DNA of 64,000 nucleotides from Saprospiraceae bacterium (GTDB lineage: Bacteria; Bacteroidota; Bacteroidia; Chitinophagales; Saprospiraceae): contig JAHDFP010000003.1 in the NCBI GenBank assembly GCA_020628095.1, positions 62,001 to 126,000 of the forward strand. The letters are read 5' to 3'. The notes under the pieces are model-generated. The model did not search any database, was not told the origin of the DNA, and saw only the letters and a program-made list of their open reading frames with translations. Shown here one piece after another: positions 56,425-64,000 of the stretch (the stretch's first letter is position 1; the number at the start of each line of letters is the position of its first letter). A program made the translations under genes and the position numbers.

Positions 56425-57399
56425 ATGCAAAGAGGAAACGTTTCACAATTTTTAATAAACCATTACAAACATTTTAATGCAGCTGCACTTGTAGATGCTG
56501 CTATGGGTTACGAAGAACAATTGCAAAAGGGAAATAAAATGATGGTCACGCTGGCCGGTGCCATGAGTACCGCAGAATTAGGAAAATCTTTAGCGGAAAT
56601 GATACGTCAGGATAAAGTGCATATCATAACATGTACTGGAGCTAATCTAGAAGAGGATGTTTTTAATCTAGTGGCACATAATCACTATAAGCGTATCCCT
56701 AACTATCGAGATTTGTCGCCAAATCAAGAAATGGAATTGTTAGAATTGCAATATAATCGAGTAACGGATACTTGTATCCCAGAGGCTCAAGCTATGCGAG
56801 TGATAGAAAAGCACCTATATGATGTTTGGGCCAGAGCCGATGATAGTGGAGAAAGGTATTTTCCGCACGAATATTTTTATCAAATAATTCGTGAAAAAAG
56901 ATTAGAGAACCTTTATCAAATAGATGCAAAAAATAGTTGGATTCTGGCCGCAGCGGATAAAAACATTCCCATAATCGTTCCGGGATGGGAAGATTCTACA
57001 TGTGGAAATTTCTTTGCATCATACTGCATAGAGAATGACTTAATGCCAACTACTGTGAAGTCAGGTATAGAATATATGATGTATTTAGCCAAGTGGTATA
57101 TACGCAATACCAAAAATAGTGAAGTTGGATTTTTTCAGATTGGGGGTGGAATTGCAGGAGATTTCCCTATATGTGTTGTGCCTATGCTTCATCAGGATCT
57201 TCAGCTAGACGACATTCCAGCATGGTCATACTTCTGTCAGATAAGTGATAGTACAACCAGCTATGGTTCTTATTCCGGAGCTGTTCCTAATGAAAAAATA
57301 ACTTGGGGTAAACTCTTGCCAGATACACCTAAATACATCATAGAATCGGATGCTACAATAGTTGCGCCTCTGGTCTTTGCATATTTGCTCAATTGGTGA
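56425..57399 (+). CDS. Deoxyhypusine-synthase-like protein (probable homospermidine synthase)
   Basis: A 324-residue protein from ATG 56425, two bases after the agmatinase stop (TTG 56419 would add two residues). NAAALVDAAMGYEEQL, MMVTLAGAMSTAELGKSLAEMIRQ, IITCTGANLEED and VGFFQIGGGIAGDFPICVVPML are typical of the deoxyhypusine synthase family; Lys296 in TWGK aligns with the catalytic lysine of the eukaryotic enzyme. Bacteria lack eIF5A, and several bacterial homologues make homospermidine by moving an aminobutyl group from a polyamine to putrescine. Product here is inferred from the speA-speB context. Confidence 0.88.
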   Translation: MQRGNVSQFLINHYKHFNAAALVDAAMGYEEQLQKGNKMMVTLAGAMSTAELGKSLAEMIRQDKVHIITCTGANLEEDVFNLVAHNHYKRIPNYRDLSPNQEMELLELQYNRVTDTCIPEAQAMRVIEKHLYDVWARADDSGERYFPHEYFYQIIREKRLENLYQIDAKNSWILAAADKNIPIIVPGWEDSTCGNFFASYCIENDLMPTTVKSGIEYMMYLAKWYIRNTKNSEVGFFQIGGGIAGDFPICVVPMLHQDLQLDDIPAWSYFCQISDSTTSYGSYSGAVPNEKITWGKLLPDTPKYIIESDATIVAPLVFAYLLNW

Positions 57400-57427
57400 T
57401 GAGATTACAGATAAAATCTATTGAGCT

Positions 57428-57571
57428 ATGAAAAATTTGAAAATGTATATAGAACGGTTAACAGAACCCGAATACGGAAAAAAAGTCAAAAGAAAAAATC
57501 CAAAGTTTCCTAAAAGGATCGAAGCCGAAAAGAAACCAAACGAAAAACGCCCTGATAAAAATAAACGATGA
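57428..57571 (+). CDS. Possible 47-residue highly basic peptide
   Basis: ATG 57428 opens a 47-codon frame (MKNLKMYIERLTEPEYGKKV, then a Lys/Arg/Pro-rich tail ending PDKNKR). More than a third of residues are Lys or Arg. The TGA overlaps the next gene's ATG (ATGA), and the frame fills the gap between two same-strand genes, so it is likely translated. I recognise no family. It could be a nucleic-acid or polyamine-related small protein. Confidence 0.55.
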   Translation: MKNLKMYIERLTEPEYGKKVKRKNPKFPKRIEAEKKPNEKRPDKNKR

Positions 57572-57984
57572 TGAAAGGGCTTAAGAAAACACAGAATAGG
57601 AAAACTTTGAAAGTACTAAAGTCTAATATTTCAAAAGTGAGTACAGTAAGACAACTTAAGCGAAAATACAACGATCTCCCTTTGTCTTATCTGTTTGGAA
57701 TAATAGATGAGATAGACTATCAATGTCCAAGAATAGATTCATATATAGATGAAGTACTTGCCTGTAAATCATCTTTAATCAAAGCTCGAAGAGCAAGGAA
57801 GTTGGATTCTAAAAATGCGCATCTTCTAGAGGCAATGTACAAAATCGATCAACTTGACGAAAAACTTGATAGAGATGTCAGGGATAGCTTTATCAAGTTA
57901 AGAGAATACGCTGATCAATGGAAACGTCTTGCATTATTAGCCATTAACGATTCTAAGAATCCTGAGAAATATTTAAAAAAATGA
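57568..57984 (+). CDS. Uncharacterised helical protein of the polyamine/ATP-grasp cluster
   Basis: A 138-residue, Lys-rich, almost wholly helical protein. The start (GLKKTQNRKTLKVLKSNISKV) is very basic, the middle has YLFGIIDEIDYQCPRIDSYIDEV, and the end is coiled-coil-like. No membrane segment, signal peptide or known domain is visible. It overlaps its neighbours on both sides by four bases, so it belongs to the operon. Confidence 0.75.
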   Translation: MMKGLKKTQNRKTLKVLKSNISKVSTVRQLKRKYNDLPLSYLFGIIDEIDYQCPRIDSYIDEVLACKSSLIKARRARKLDSKNAHLLEAMYKIDQLDEKLDRDVRDSFIKLREYADQWKRLALLAINDSKNPEKYLKK

Positions 57985-58286
57985 ATAAGCCCAGAATAAT
58001 TAAGGATTACGAAAAACTATCAGAAGAGATAGTCGCCAAAATTAAACTCCAATATCCTCATGGATTTGAGAAGAAACTGATATTATTTAAAAATAGTAAG
58101 GGTCAGCTAATTAGCGCCTTACCTTTTGAGACAACAGATTATTATTATCTCATTAGAATGACAAGGAAAGAAGCATCTGAGATTATAGAACAGGATGAAG
58201 ATTATACAGACGAAGGATATTTAAGTATTGATGCTCAAGAAAGATTATCTGAACAAATATCGGAATCAACGGATGATTATGAATAA
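57981..58286 (+). CDS. Conserved small acidic protein (Bacteroidota hypothetical)
   Basis: A 101-residue protein beginning IIKDYEKLSEEIVAKIKLQYPHGFEKKLILFKN, with SALPFETTDYYYLIRMTRKEAS and an acidic end. This pattern recalls a widespread Bacteroidota protein of unknown function; I know of no role. Overlaps upstream (four bases) and downstream (eight bases) indicate translation as part of the cluster. Confidence 0.78.
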   Translation: MNKPRIIKDYEKLSEEIVAKIKLQYPHGFEKKLILFKNSKGQLISALPFETTDYYYLIRMTRKEASEIIEQDEDYTDEGYLSIDAQERLSEQISESTDDYE

Positions 58287-59274
58287 CTTAAAGGTTCTCA
58301 TCCTAACGGATCACTCTAATCATACTTCCGAAAACTCTTTATATGCTCTGTCCAAAGTATTATTTGGTCATGACCAAGTGAGTACAGTCCATATTGCTAG
58401 TCGCAATTATTATGGTAACCATTCTTTTTTTCTCGGATACAAAAAGAAATTTTTATGGGTAAATGAGATAGATAATACTTTTGAATACAGTGAGTTAAAT
58501 CATCCTTTAGAAACAAATCTGATTCAGATAGAGGTAGATGATTATGATTTTATATGGCTTAGATTACCCCCACCGCTTTCAGAAGATTTTCTTATCTATT
58601 TGAGCGATGTATTTGATGAGAAAATTATAATTAATGATCCATTATCTATATACGAAACTGGTTCTAAGGCATTCTTGTTCAACTTTCAACAGTTTTGTCC
58701 TCCTATGAGATTATGTCGATGTGTAGAAGAAATAAGGGAATTCAGTAACAACCACCCAATAGTACTCAAGCCATTAAGAGAATATGGTGGAAAAGGTATT
58801 ATAAAGATTGGCGGAGATTGGATTTATGATGGTAGGGATAAATCCTCCTTGGAAAGCTTTTTGATTCATTATGACAAACAACCACTGGAATATTTGGCAG
58901 TCAAGTACTTAGATAATGTACATCAAGGCGATAAGAGGATTATCGTTATAGATGGTCAGGTGATGGGTGCTTCTCTGCGGTTACCTGCTGAGAATTCATG
59001 GATTTGTAATGTTGCTATGGGAGGTACCTCTCATCATACCGACATTAGTAAAGAAGAATTGGATATCGTCGAAGCTATTAATCCATTGCTTAATGCTAAA
59101 GGAATTATTATGTATGGACTGGATACATTAGTAGGCGATGATGGAAAAAGAGTATTATCAGAAATAAATACGACAAGTATCGGAGGGCTGCCACAAATAG
59201 CCAGACTGACTAAAAAACCTTTAGTAAAGAATGGCATGGATCTTATGGTCAACTATGTACTAAAAAGAATATAA
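58279..59274 (+). CDS. Glutathione-synthetase-like ATP-grasp ligase
   Basis: A 331-residue protein from ATG 58279; longer frames start inside the preceding gene. The order of motifs follows bacterial GshB: WLRLPPPLSEDFLIYL (mRxdPP region), IINDPLSIYETGSKAFLF, VLKPLREYGGKGI (ATP lysine Lys164 and glycine loop 170-173), DKRIIVIDGQVMGASLR, LDTLVG and SEINTTSIGGLPQI (Glu295, Asn297 metal ligands). It should join a carboxylate to an amine with ATP. No gamma-glutamylcysteine synthetase gene is near, and the polyamine neighbours suggest a different substrate. Confidence 0.85.
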   Translation: MNNLKVLILTDHSNHTSENSLYALSKVLFGHDQVSTVHIASRNYYGNHSFFLGYKKKFLWVNEIDNTFEYSELNHPLETNLIQIEVDDYDFIWLRLPPPLSEDFLIYLSDVFDEKIIINDPLSIYETGSKAFLFNFQQFCPPMRLCRCVEEIREFSNNHPIVLKPLREYGGKGIIKIGGDWIYDGRDKSSLESFLIHYDKQPLEYLAVKYLDNVHQGDKRIIVIDGQVMGASLRLPAENSWICNVAMGGTSHHTDISKEELDIVEAINPLLNAKGIIMYGLDTLVGDDGKRVLSEINTTSIGGLPQIARLTKKPLVKNGMDLMVNYVLKRI

Positions 59275-60236
59275 TGATAGAATCTGTCAAGACGATCAGT
59301 GCTTTGGATTTTACTTCTATACCGAGAGGTGTTATTAGTCGATATTATTTAAAGTTGGTGGAGGATGGCATGGGTGTGCCTATTCAGATTCCTTTAATGG
59401 TTGCGAGAGGAAACGAAGACGGACCTACTTTTGGCCTAACAGCTGCAGTCCATGGTAATGAACTTAACGGTATACCCGTTATCCAGAGATTATTTAAAGA
59501 AATAGACCCTCTTAGATTAAGCGGCACAGTAATAGGCGTACCTATACTCAATGTGCCTTCTTATCTCAGGAAGAAAAGAAGATTTCTAGACGGAGTTGAT
59601 CTCAACCATATTATGCCAGGTAAGAAGGATGGGACAGTTAGTCAGGTATATGCTTGGAGAGTTGTAGAAAAGTTGGTCAAGCATTTTGATTATCTACTGG
59701 ATTTACACACGGCAAGTAATGGAAGAATAAACTCATATTATATAAGGGCCGATATGAGCGACGAAACCGTCAGAAAAATGGCCTTACTACAAAATGCTCA
59801 AATCATCGTGCATAATCCACCTAGTGATGGGACACTAAGAGGTACAGCGGGGGAGCTAGAAATACCAGCAATCACATTAGAGGTTGGTAATCCTAATTTG
59901 TTTCAGAAAGGTATGATCAGAGATGGCCTTACGGGCATACATAATTTGCTAAGCCATCTAAGGATGACGGATTCGGAAATGGAAGAAATCTCTGATGAAA
60001 CTGTTATTTGTAAAAGATCATTTTGGATGTATAGTGACTCTGGCGGCCTCATAACCGTACATCCCAATGTGACAGACTTAGTCAATAAAGGAGATCGAAT
60101 TGCCACTCTTCGAAATATTTTTGGAGATATCATAAAAGAATATGAAGCACCTTGTGATGGAATTGTTATCGGTAAAAGCGTTAGTCCGGTCAATCAGACG
60201 GGAGGACGTATTTTACATCTAGGTATAGTAAAATAA
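59274..60236 (+). CDS. Succinylglutamate desuccinylase/aspartoacylase family hydrolase
   Basis: A 320-residue zinc hydrolase. The metal site is His60 and Glu63 (AVHGNELNG) with His145 (LLDLHTAS); Arg103 in RRFLDGVDLNH binds substrate in relatives; Glu203 (ITLEVGN) fits the catalytic acid. The C-terminal part (about 240-320) is the beta-rich lipoyl-like domain usual in this group. It would cleave an N-acyl amide bond. The ATG overlaps the stop of the GshB-like gene (TAATG), so ligase and hydrolase are made together and could form and break the same bond. Confidence 0.9.
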   Translation: MIESVKTISALDFTSIPRGVISRYYLKLVEDGMGVPIQIPLMVARGNEDGPTFGLTAAVHGNELNGIPVIQRLFKEIDPLRLSGTVIGVPILNVPSYLRKKRRFLDGVDLNHIMPGKKDGTVSQVYAWRVVEKLVKHFDYLLDLHTASNGRINSYYIRADMSDETVRKMALLQNAQIIVHNPPSDGTLRGTAGELEIPAITLEVGNPNLFQKGMIRDGLTGIHNLLSHLRMTDSEMEEISDETVICKRSFWMYSDSGGLITVHPNVTDLVNKGDRIATLRNIFGDIIKEYEAPCDGIVIGKSVSPVNQTGGRILHLGIVK

Positions 60237-60266
60237 GTTTTTGTTTTGACGGTGTGCTTTTACTGT

Positions 60267-60286
60267 AGCATAAGATATATTATGCT
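60267..60286 (+). terminator. Probable terminator of the polyamine/ATP-grasp cluster
   Basis: AGCATAA (60267-60273) and TTATGCT (60280-60286) form a perfect 7-bp stem with a 6-base loop, 30 bases after the last stop, followed by TTCG. The T tract is poor, so the call is moderate. Confidence 0.45.
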
Positions 60287-60428
60287 TTCGCAGAATCTAT
60301 TTTCCTATCTCCAGTGCATGCTTTTTTACGATGCTTTTGGAATTAATTTCTTCTCCTTATCGAGATATCACTTTTGGTAGGGAGATCTTCGACGTTTTAT
60401 GGAATTGATTCCAGTTTGTCCCGAGTAA

Positions 60429-61343
60429 TTAGTTACTGATAAACTCTTTGAAATTTTCTAAGATGTCTCGGTCCTTTTCATCTGAGAGGTAAAGGAATTG
60501 TCCATTTTTACCTATTATTTCATATCTCGGTACATTATATATTTGATAAGGTTCTCTGACCTCACTATGCGGCACAAGCGCATGCATGCCAGTTGGTTGA
60601 TGTTTCTCTATAGCCGCTTTCCATTCTTCGGCATCTTTATCTATTGAGACGTTAAGAAGTATAACGCCTAGGTCTTCCATATTTTTCCGTATTTCTCGGT
60701 AGTTATTAAATCCCTTGATACATGGCCCACACCAACTCGCCCAAAAGCTAACATAGACGACCTGCCCCTTGAAGTCACTCAACTTCTTTTTGCTTCCATC
60801 TTCCATAGTCATCTCAAAATCTGGCGCAAATTCTCTGACAATTTCTTCCACAACTATATTAGTTGGACTACTTAGATCATTGAGTTCACTTTTATCGCTT
60901 TCACTTGGTAGTCTAAATACGATAGGCACTGTATAGAGCACTTTGACTAATTTTCCTTCTTCTTTACCTGGAATCCAAATCGGCATGCCTTCTATAACAG
61001 AGAGAATAGAGGCCTCGAAATATCCATTTATATCTCTAAGAACTTTTCCGTTTTTAACCTCGCCTGATTCATCAACTACAAACTGAATGACCACGGCTCC
61101 CTCCACTTTATTCTTCTTAGCCGCTTCGGGATACTCCAAGTTTGAATGAATAAATTCCAATAATTTTTGATTTGTACAAGTCCTGAATTCAGTTTCAGAA
61201 GACTCTGTGTTTTTACATTCTGGAAAACGAGGCATCTGATCGACTTCTGTAAAAATTTGATTATCGTTTTGCCCGAATGCGTCACAGACCAAGAGTAAAC
61301 TCATTAAGCTGATAAATGGTACTAATATTCTTGAAATTTCCAT
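60429..61343 (-). CDS. TonB C-terminal domain fused to a thioredoxin-like (TlpA) domain
   Basis: A 304-residue exported protein from ATG 61343 (a GTG 27 bases upstream is less likely). A signal peptide or anchor (about 1-25) leads to a TonB C-terminal-type domain (FIHSNLEYPEAAKKNKVEGAVVIQFVVDESG, GMPIWIPGKEEGKLVKVLYTVPIVFRL) and then a TlpA/ResA thioredoxin domain with FWASWCGPC as its active site. No proline-rich spacer or ExbB-type helix is seen, so it is not a classic TonB. A role in envelope thiol reduction with peptide binding through the TonB-like domain is inference. Confidence 0.88.
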   Translation of the reverse strand: MEISRILVPFISLMSLLLVCDAFGQNDNQIFTEVDQMPRFPECKNTESSETEFRTCTNQKLLEFIHSNLEYPEAAKKNKVEGAVVIQFVVDESGEVKNGKVLRDINGYFEASILSVIEGMPIWIPGKEEGKLVKVLYTVPIVFRLPSESDKSELNDLSSPTNIVVEEIVREFAPDFEMTMEDGSKKKLSDFKGQVVYVSFWASWCGPCIKGFNNYREIRKNMEDLGVILLNVSIDKDAEEWKAAIEKHQPTGMHALVPHSEVREPYQIYNVPRYEIIGKNGQFLYLSDEKDRDILENFKEFISN

Positions 61344-61907
61344 AGTTTGATTTATTAATCCAGAGTACACGAAATTGATATTTCGGTAGCCTAAATATAT
61401 AGTGAAATTTAGTCACAAAATTGAATCATTCATGCGTCTTTTAGAAAATAAGAATTTCAAACCAAGCAGCGTTATGAGTATACCGTCGTTATGTAAGACT
61501 CATCTATTTTTTGCACCACTTATGTATGCTTTGTGTTAATAAAATTTAACACAATTTTTTACGCTGCTTTTGCTTTCGGATTTAATTATTGAGCCTGTCG
61601 TAATTTCTTTCTCAGCCCAATGAAATAAGGACTTTTAGCTAAAATTAATTTTTTCAAAAAAAGGACATTTTTTTCAGGCTTCTCAAGACGTCTTCATTTT
61701 CGATTTTTTCTTGCAAAGGGTTGGACGCCTATTTCTATACAGAGACGTATAGGCAATTGTAAAGTGCAACTGATCAATTCTGTGAGTTCGTTTAAAAGGT
61801 TGTTTTTGACAATTTTTTTTCGCTCTCCGAAATATCTCGACTAGAGAGATTCCAAACAATGGAGACTGCACTTTTCAATTAAATGAAGACAACCAAAAAT
61901 TATAGTC
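61344..61907. other. Long intergenic region with orphan terminator and possible small RNA
   Basis: 564 AT-rich bases without a convincing ORF between divergent genes. It holds the pairing ATGAGT/ACTCAT (61474-61503), a perfect terminator at 61531-61560, and the pairing GCCTAT/ATAGGC near 61730-61755 inside the probable leader of the HYR gene. No known RNA family was recognised. Confidence 0.4.
61531..61560 (+). terminator. Perfect rho-independent terminator with no gene upstream
   Basis: TTGTGTTAA (61531-61539) and TTAACACAA (61546-61554) form a perfect 9-bp stem with a 6-base loop, followed directly by TTTTTT. On the minus strand no T run follows, so it works for the plus strand. The only same-strand gene is downstream, implying an RNA of up to about 190 nt or attenuation of the HYR gene. 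Confidence 0.7.
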
Positions 61908-64000
61908 ATGAAAAATGTTTTTACTAAATCGATTTTGTTTTGCTGCCTGAGCTTACTTCTATCGAGTAATGCTATAAGAGCAGAACATATATCTAATGAA
62001 GAGTTCTGCTTCAATGGAGATTTTCCAGAGGCACAAATGAACTTTGGCGGAATGTGTCTAACGGCACCTGTGCTATTTTGTCCACCGACATATCTGGGAT
62101 GTATCGGTGACAATATAGATACAAGTGTGACAGGTGTACCTATGGCTTTGCCTGGCGAAGATGCGTGCCCTGATCCCGTTGTATCTTTTACAGATATACT
62201 TGCAGTGGATGAAAGCTGCCGACAGATTATACACAGAATGTGGACGGCAACGTATCCTCCAGGATCTGCCTCTATCAAGCTTATATCCAGCTGTCAGCAG
62301 ACCATCTATCTAGAAGATACACAAGCACCGACACTCACTAATTGTCCTGCTAATATTACGATAGATCTTTCGGCACAGTGCGATAGCACAGCCGTCTGGT
62401 CCAATCCTAATGTAGATGATGATTGTACTATAGCCAGCTTCACCGTATCGCATTCTAATGGGTCGGCTTTTCCTTCGGGAAATACCACCGTTACTTATAC
62501 AGCAACGGATGATTGTGGTAGATCATCACAGTGTAGTTTTGTGGTATCTGTGGTAGGGTCTTGTTGTACAGAGCCTAATATTACTTGCCCTAATGATGCA
62601 CAGGTTTGTCCGGTAAGCGGAGATATCAGTCCAGATAATTTAGGTTATGCTACCGCAATGGCTTCTAATGCCAGTTGTGGCGAACCAGTTATAACATATA
62701 GCGATGCCATCATAAGCAGTGGCCCTTGTACGGAGCAAAGAGAAATCGTCAGAACGTGGACAGCTACAGAACCTACGGATAATACTTACTCTTCTACATG
62801 TACTCAAAATATATCTGTAGCCGATAACCAAAACCCTATCATACTAAATGTTCCAGCGGATATTACTATCAATGGCTCTGGAGCTAATTGCGCATTGCCA
62901 GTTAATTGGATAGTACCTACCGCCAGTGATAATTGTGATATTGCCAGTTTTACTTCTAACTATTCTTCTGGTGCGTCATTCTCAGAGGGAACAACGACTG
63001 TCGTTTATACAGCTATAGATAATTGTGGTAACTCCATTTCTTCATCTTTTACGGTGACGATAAATTGTCTGTGCAATACCAATCCAGTTATTACTTGTCC
63101 AGATGATTATTTGGCTTGTCCAGATGGTGCGTATCCTGATCCATCGGTTACTGGTAGTGCTATAGCGGTAGCGGGTGATACTAATTGCGCTACACCTAAT
63201 CTGACATATACAGACATCGTCCTTAGTTCTGGACCATGTGTTGGTGGAAATGACTTAACCAGAACATGGATAGCGACTGACCCGAATAATCCAGGATTGC
63301 AGGTGAGCTGCGATCAAAGAATAACTCTCCAAGATGATGGCCCTCCCACTATTACAAATATTCCGACCGATATAACTTTATTCAAAAAAGGAACACATTG
63401 CTCTATGCCAGTGACATGGGCGGAACCTACGATAACAGATGATTGTGGCGTTGCTTCGGTTACGACTAGTCATCCTAATGGGGGAGACTTTGATGGAGGA
63501 ACGACAACAGTGACTTATTCCGTAACCGATGCCTGTGGATACCTTACAACAGCATCTTTTAATATTACTATAGAATGTAACACATGTAACACAGCACCGA
63601 CCTTATCATGTCCTGCGGATTATCAGGTGTGTGTCGGAGGGACGATTCCACTCCCTATAGAATCTGGTGAAGCTACAGCAACAGCTGCTGGCGGTACTTG
63701 CGGATTGCCTATTGTTTACTATACTGATGGTATTGGAGGATTTGGAAATTGTGCGGGAGCCATAACGATTAATAGAACTTGGATTGCTTTTGATACTTAT
63801 AATCCTAACTTGACGACTTCATGTGTACAAGTGATAGATATAAATGATAGTGCAGCACCTGTTATCACTAATATTCCGACAGATATTACGCTTAATGGAA
63901 GTGGAAATTCTTGTCAAGTACCAGCAATTTGGACGGAGCCTACTGTGACGGATGATTGTGGTGTGCAGAGTTTAGAATCTTCTGTTCTTTCTGGTAGCTT
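61908..64000 (+). CDS. Large secreted HYR-repeat protein, 5' part
   Basis: An open frame from ATG 61908 to the window end (697 codons, no stop). Signal peptide about residues 1-25. The rest alternates two module types with a period near 510 bp: HYR immunoglobulin-like domains, each starting with a xxPxITNxPxDITx line and ending in TVTYTATDxCGN (starts near 62326, 62832, 63343, 63854), and Cys-rich modules with CPxDYxxCP and RTWIATDP motifs. HYR proteins of this size in Bacteroidota are surface adhesins or T9SS cargo; the sorting domain would lie beyond the window. Confidence 0.93.
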   Translation, partial: MKNVFTKSILFCCLSLLLSSNAIRAEHISNEEFCFNGDFPEAQMNFGGMCLTAPVLFCPPTYLGCIGDNIDTSVTGVPMALPGEDACPDPVVSFTDILAVDESCRQIIHRMWTATYPPGSASIKLISSCQQTIYLEDTQAPTLTNCPANITIDLSAQCDSTAVWSNPNVDDDCTIASFTVSHSNGSAFPSGNTTVTYTATDDCGRSSQCSFVVSVVGSCCTEPNITCPNDAQVCPVSGDISPDNLGYATAMASNASCGEPVITYSDAIISSGPCTEQREIVRTWTATEPTDNTYSSTCTQNISVADNQNPIILNVPADITINGSGANCALPVNWIVPTASDNCDIASFTSNYSSGASFSEGTTTVVYTAIDNCGNSISSSFTVTINCLCNTNPVITCPDDYLACPDGAYPDPSVTGSAIAVAGDTNCATPNLTYTDIVLSSGPCVGGNDLTRTWIATDPNNPGLQVSCDQRITLQDDGPPTITNIPTDITLFKKGTHCSMPVTWAEPTITDDCGVASVTTSHPNGGDFDGGTTTVTYSVTDACGYLTTASFNITIECNTCNTAPTLSCPADYQVCVGGTIPLPIESGEATATAAGGTCGLPIVYYTDGIGGFGNCAGAITINRTWIAFDTYNPNLTTSCVQVIDINDSAAPVITNIPTDITLNGSGNSCQVPAIWTEPTVTDDCGVQSLESSVLSGS

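Noticed and set aside
52591-60236. Graspetide (RiPP) biosynthesis as the explanation of the ATP-grasp cluster
   Set aside because: The ligases resemble circularly permuted and GshB types rather than graspetide ligases, and the small ORFs lack a core with repeated Thr/Ser/Lys-Asp/Glu motifs; kept only as a remote option.
61683-61871. 62-codon frame on the minus strand in the long intergenic region
   Set aside because: Unusual composition, no neighbours in the same direction, no recognisable features; likely chance.
1-64000. CRISPR arrays, tRNA or rRNA genes, insertion sequences
   Set aside because: No regularly spaced identical short repeats, no cloverleaf-like TTCGA arms in gaps, and no transposase frames were seen by eye; a tRNA scan could not be run.

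Overview
The window looks like a chromosomal segment of an uncultured or little-studied Bacteroidota, most likely of the Saprospiria/Cytophaga side of the phylum (class-level placement is inference). Evidence: type IX secretion C-terminal sorting domains of types A and B, HYR-repeat and VCBS/ASPIC secreted proteins, TonB-dependent receptor plus DUF4249 lipoprotein, LytS/LytTR signalling, DUF3467, DUF4159, BatA-type membrane proteins, AT-rich DNA, near absence of Shine-Dalgarno sequences and TAnnTTTG-type promoter boxes. No tRNA, rRNA, CRISPR array, insertion sequence or phage gene was recognised.

Layout. 1-2846: molybdenum-cofactor genes (tail of moaA, moeA, a MobB-like/MobA fusion, moaC). 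2956-10503: DUF418 membrane protein, a 1100-residue BNR-repeat protein and a secreted trypsin-like protease with three exact 125-residue repeats. 10554-16918: an ECF sigma factor with a membrane partner, a thioredoxin/MsrA-like protein, a CHAT (caspase-like) protease and a subtilisin-like protease. 17383-25432: ruvB, a lipoprotein-LytS-LytTR operon, DUF3467, a methyltransferase, small membrane/TerB/PspC proteins, a hydrolase, a lipoprotein and a DMT exporter. 25455-33349: DUF4159 / metal-site-less dihydroorotase / BatA operon, DUF2087, pntAB and an NlpC/P60 lipoprotein. 33376-51444: TonB receptor with DUF4249, a lipoprotein with duplicated Cys/His modules, oxidoreductase and VOC protein, two M28 peptidases, T9SS cargo proteins (VCBS/ASPIC, M23), a TolB-like lipoprotein with a His-rich linker, and two tandem T9SS type-B paralogues whose 3' ends are nearly identical. 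51781-52415: a GlsB-like membrane protein and a frameshifted small membrane gene.

52591-60236 is the most interesting part: a tightly packed, same-strand cluster joining a polyamine pathway (arginine decarboxylase, agmatinase, deoxyhypusine-synthase-like aminobutyl transferase) with two different ATP-grasp amide ligases (one circularly permuted, one glutathione-synthetase-like), an AstE/AspA-type amide hydrolase, two uncharacterised small proteins and two tiny ORFs (27 and 47 codons). Many genes overlap by 1-8 bases. The simplest reading is arginine to agmatine to putrescine to homospermidine (or a relative), with the ligases attaching amino acids or peptides to the polyamine and the hydrolase releasing them. 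I know of no description of this combination; the product is inference.

60429-64000 holds a TonB C-terminal domain/thioredoxin fusion and, after a long intergenic region with a perfect orphan terminator, the start of a large HYR-repeat secreted protein cut by the window end.
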